Source: JBEDUK01 sp963781595 (lineage in GTDB: Bacteria; Actinomycetota; UBA4738). From it: a DNA stretch of 64,000 nucleotides. Positions 61,809 to 64,000 of the stretch are shown in pieces. The notes beneath the pieces were generated by a model. The model ran no database searches. It saw only the letters and a program-made list of their open reading frames with translations, and was not told the DNA's origin. Numbering within the stretch: position 1 is the first letter of the stretch; every line of letters starts with the position of its first letter. The DNA is taken from positions 2,852,001-2,916,000 of the forward strand of contig CAWAGG010000006.1 in NCBI GenBank assembly GCA_963781595.1, in the 5' to 3' direction. Both the position numbers and the translations under genes were made by a program.

Positions 61809-62993
61809 TCACTTGATGATCGTGACGACGCGCCCGGCGCCGACCGTACGGCCGCCCTCCCGGATCGCGAACCGGAGCCCTTCCTCCATCGCGATCGGGA
61901 CGATCAGCTCGATCTCCATGACGGTGTTGTCGCCAGGCATGACCATCTCGGTGCCCTCGTCGAACTTCACCGAGCCGGTCACGTCGGTCGTGCGGAAGTA
62001 GAACTGCGGACGGTACCCGTTGAAGAACGGCGTGTGGCGCCCGCCCTCCTCCTTCGACAGTACGTAGACCTGCGCCTTGAAGTGCGTGTGCGGCGTGATC
62101 GAGCCGGGCTTCGCGAGCACCTGGCCGCGCTCGATCTCGTCCTTGTCCACCCCCCGCAGCAGGACGCCGACGTTGTCGCCGGCGTGGACCTCGTCGAGGA
62201 GCTTGCGGAACATCTCAAGGTCGGTCGCGACCGTCTTGCGGTTCGGCCTGATGCCGACCAGCTCGACCTCGGACATCTTGTTCAGCGAACCGCGCTCGAC
62301 GCGGCCGGTGGCGACCGTCCCACGGCCGGTGATCGAGAAGATGTCCTCGATCGGCATCAGGAACGGCTTGTCGAGGTCGCGCACGGGCTCCGGGATCGCC
62401 TGGTCGCAGGCCGCCATCAGCTCGTCGATCTTCGCGATGGACTCGGGGTCGCCCTCGAGGGCCTTCAGCGCCGAACCCACGATGACCGGGACGTCGTCGC
62501 CCGGGAACTCGTAGGACGACAGCAGCTCGCGGACCTCCAGCTCGACGAGGTCGAGCAGCTCGGGGTCGTCGACCATGTCGGCCTTGTTCAGGAACACGAC
62601 GATGTACGGCACGTTCACCTGACGGGCCAGCAGCACGTGCTCGCGGGTCTGCGGCATCGGGCCGTCGGCGGCCGACACGACCAGGATCGCGCCGTCCATC
62701 TGCGCGGCGCCGGTGATCATGTTCTTGATGTAGTCGGCGTGGCCCGGGCAGTCGACGTGGGCGTAGTGTCGGTTCTCGGTCTGGTACTCGACGTGGGCGA
62801 TGTTGATCGTGATCCCACGCTCCTTCTCCTCGGGCGCCTTGTCGATCTGCTCGAACGGAGTGAAGTCGGCCAGGCCCTTGGCCGCGAGCACCTTGGTGAT
62901 CGCGGCGGTGAGCGTCGTCTTCCCGTGGTCGATGTGCCCGATCGTGCCGATGTTCACGTGTGGCTTCGTCCGCTCGAACTTCTGCTTCGCCAT
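61809..62993 (-). CDS. tuf: Elongation factor Tu
   Basis: The 394-residue GTPase delivers aminoacyl-tRNA. G1 GHIDHGKTTLT, G3 DCPGHADY, G4 NKADM and G5 SALKAL are intact, and domains II and III are complete to GRVVTIIK. It lies 54 bases after fusA, the normal str-operon order. Confidence 0.98.
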   Translation of the reverse strand: MAKQKFERTKPHVNIGTIGHIDHGKTTLTAAITKVLAAKGLADFTPFEQIDKAPEEKERGITINIAHVEYQTENRHYAHVDCPGHADYIKNMITGAAQMDGAILVVSAADGPMPQTREHVLLARQVNVPYIVVFLNKADMVDDPELLDLVELEVRELLSSYEFPGDDVPVIVGSALKALEGDPESIAKIDELMAACDQAIPEPVRDLDKPFLMPIEDIFSITGRGTVATGRVERGSLNKMSEVELVGIRPNRKTVATDLEMFRKLLDEVHAGDNVGVLLRGVDKDEIERGQVLAKPGSITPHTHFKAQVYVLSKEEGGRHTPFFNGYRPQFYFRTTDVTGSVKFDEGTEMVMPGDNTVMEIELIVPIAMEEGLRFAIREGGRTVGAGRVVTIIK

Positions 62994-63047
62994 CTCTCCT
63001 GCTCCTCCCGGGCCCGCTGCCCGTGACTCAACCGTAAAGGTGCTTGA

Positions 63048-64000
63048 CTATTCGCCCCTGACCCGCGCCACGATCTCCTTCGAGACCTGCGCGGGAACCT
63101 CGTGGTACGCCTCGAGCTGCATCGGCGTGTGCGACGCGCGGCCCTGGGTCTTCGACCGCAGGTCGGTCGCGTAGCCGAACAGCTCCGCGAGCGGCACGTG
63201 CACGCGGATCGCTCGCATACCCGCTCGCTCCTCGATGTGCTCGATCCGGCCGCGGCGCGACGTCACGTCGCCCATGACCTCGCCCATGAACTCCTCGGGC
63301 GTGATGACCTCGAAGGCCATCACGGGCTCGAGCAGGACGGCGTCGGCGCGCTTCGCGCCTTCCCGCAGGGCCAGCTGACCCGCGAGCTTGAACGCCAGCT
63401 CGGACGAGTCCACGTCGTGGTACGAACCGTCGATCAGCGTGGCCCGGACGTCCACCATCGGGTAACCGGCGAGCACGCCGGTCTCCAGCGCCTCCTGGAT
63501 GCCCTGGTCGACGGACGGGATGTACTCGCGCGGGATCGACCCGCCGACGATCTTGTTGACGAACTCGTACCCACCGCCGGCGCCCGTCGGCTCGAGGTCG
63601 ATCTCGACCACGCCGTACTGACCGCGGCCGCCCGACTGCTTGATGTGGCGGCCTTCGATCTTGTGGACCGGCTTGCGGATCGTCTCGCGGTAGGCGACCT
63701 GCGGCTTGCCGACGTTCGCACCGACGTTGAACTCGCGCGTGAGGCGGTCCACCAGGATCTCGAGGTGGAGCTCGCCCATCCCGGACATGATCGTCTGGCC
63801 CGTCTCGTCGTCGAACTTCACGACGAACGTGGGGTCCTCGTCGGCGAGCTTCGCCATCGCGTTCGTCAGCTTGTCCTGGTCGGCCTTCGTCTTCGGCTCG
63901 ATCGCGACGCTGATGACCGGCGTCGGGAACGTCATGGACTCGAGCACGACAGGCTTCGCCGGATCGCAGAGCGTGTCGCCGGTCGTCGCGTGCTTGAGGC
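63048..64000 (-). CDS. fusA: Elongation factor G, C-terminal part (5' end outside window)
   Basis: About 317 residues of EF-G domains III-V: LESMTFPTPVISVAIEPKTK, ETGQTIMSGMGELHLEILVD, the domain IV GGRGQYGVVEIDLEP, and LMEPVMAFEVITPEEFMGEV-like VLLEPVMAFEVITPEEFMGE. The frame is open to the window edge (SLKHATTGDTLCDPAKPVVL). It catalyses translocation. Confidence 0.97.
   Translation of the reverse strand, partial: LKHATTGDTLCDPAKPVVLESMTFPTPVISVAIEPKTKADQDKLTNAMAKLADEDPTFVVKFDDETGQTIMSGMGELHLEILVDRLTREFNVGANVGKPQVAYRETIRKPVHKIEGRHIKQSGGRGQYGVVEIDLEPTGAGGGYEFVNKIVGGSIPREYIPSVDQGIQEALETGVLAGYPMVDVRATLIDGSYHDVDSSELAFKLAGQLALREGAKRADAVLLEPVMAFEVITPEEFMGEVMGDVTSRRGRIEHIEERAGMRAIRVHVPLAELFGYATDLRSKTQGRASHTPMQLEAYHEVPAQVSKEIVARVRGE

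Overview
The window is high-GC DNA (roughly two thirds G+C by eye) that reads as a deep-branching member of the Actinomycetota. Pointers are the GroES/GroEL pair behind a perfect CIRCE element with a His-rich GroEL tail, the spc/S10/alpha ribosomal gene order followed by truA-rplM-rpsI-glmM, the glmS-acpS-nnr-alr-tsaE-tsaB-rimI-tsaD run, a mycothiol-type DinB-fold protein, class III cyclases fused to ATPase/TPR or hydrolase domains, and frequent GTG/TTG starts. I cannot assign a genus.

Layout. 1-3571 (+): a thiamine-diphosphate dehydrogenase operon (M24 peptidase homologue, E1 alpha, E1 beta, beta-hydroxyacid dehydrogenase) with overlapping stops and starts. 3584-4494 (+): a truncated GNAT gene abutting a VapBC toxin-antitoxin pair. 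4577-6611 (-): groES-groEL with promoter and CIRCE operator. 6934-30915: an accessory zone of about 24 kb on both strands. It contains two transposase remnants (IS3-like and IS256-like), a frameshifted prolyl-oligopeptidase-type gene, a metallo-beta-lactamase/PAS pair, a cyclase-ATPase-TPR protein, a decayed hydrolase-cyclase gene, an ABC exporter, several small stress or detoxification-type enzymes, a beta-propeller/ECF sigma/membrane-protein operon, a CHAP hydrolase, a TMEM175-like channel, an epimerase lacking its catalytic motif, and a secreted sedolisin-type peptidase.

31008-41503 (-): an eleven-gene operon, glmS-acpS-nnr-alr-hydrolase-P1 peptidase-udg-tsaE-tsaB-rimI-tsaD. It joins amino-sugar and D-alanine supply for peptidoglycan, NAD(P)HX repair, uracil repair and tRNA t6A synthesis, mostly with 4-bp stop/start overlaps. 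41607-44076: a D-aminopeptidase, glmM and a small DUF2007-like gene. 44087-64000 (-): the translation superoperon, fusA (partial)-tuf-rpsJ-...-secY-adk-map-infA-rpmJ-rpsM-rpsK-rpoA-rplQ-truA-rplM-rpsI. rpsD is not between rpsK and rpoA. Several ribosomal proteins carry long charged tails.

The housekeeping part is orderly. The accessory part shows decay: transposon scars and many single-base frameshifts. One frameshift also sits in the tail of essential rplD and makes rplD and rplW read as one open frame, so some indels may be assembly errors rather than biology. The most system-like novelty is the translationally coupled operon of secreted beta-propeller, ECF sigma factor and membrane-anchored DUF4232-like protein at 23444-25816. 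No tRNA, rRNA, CRISPR array or complete insertion sequence was found.
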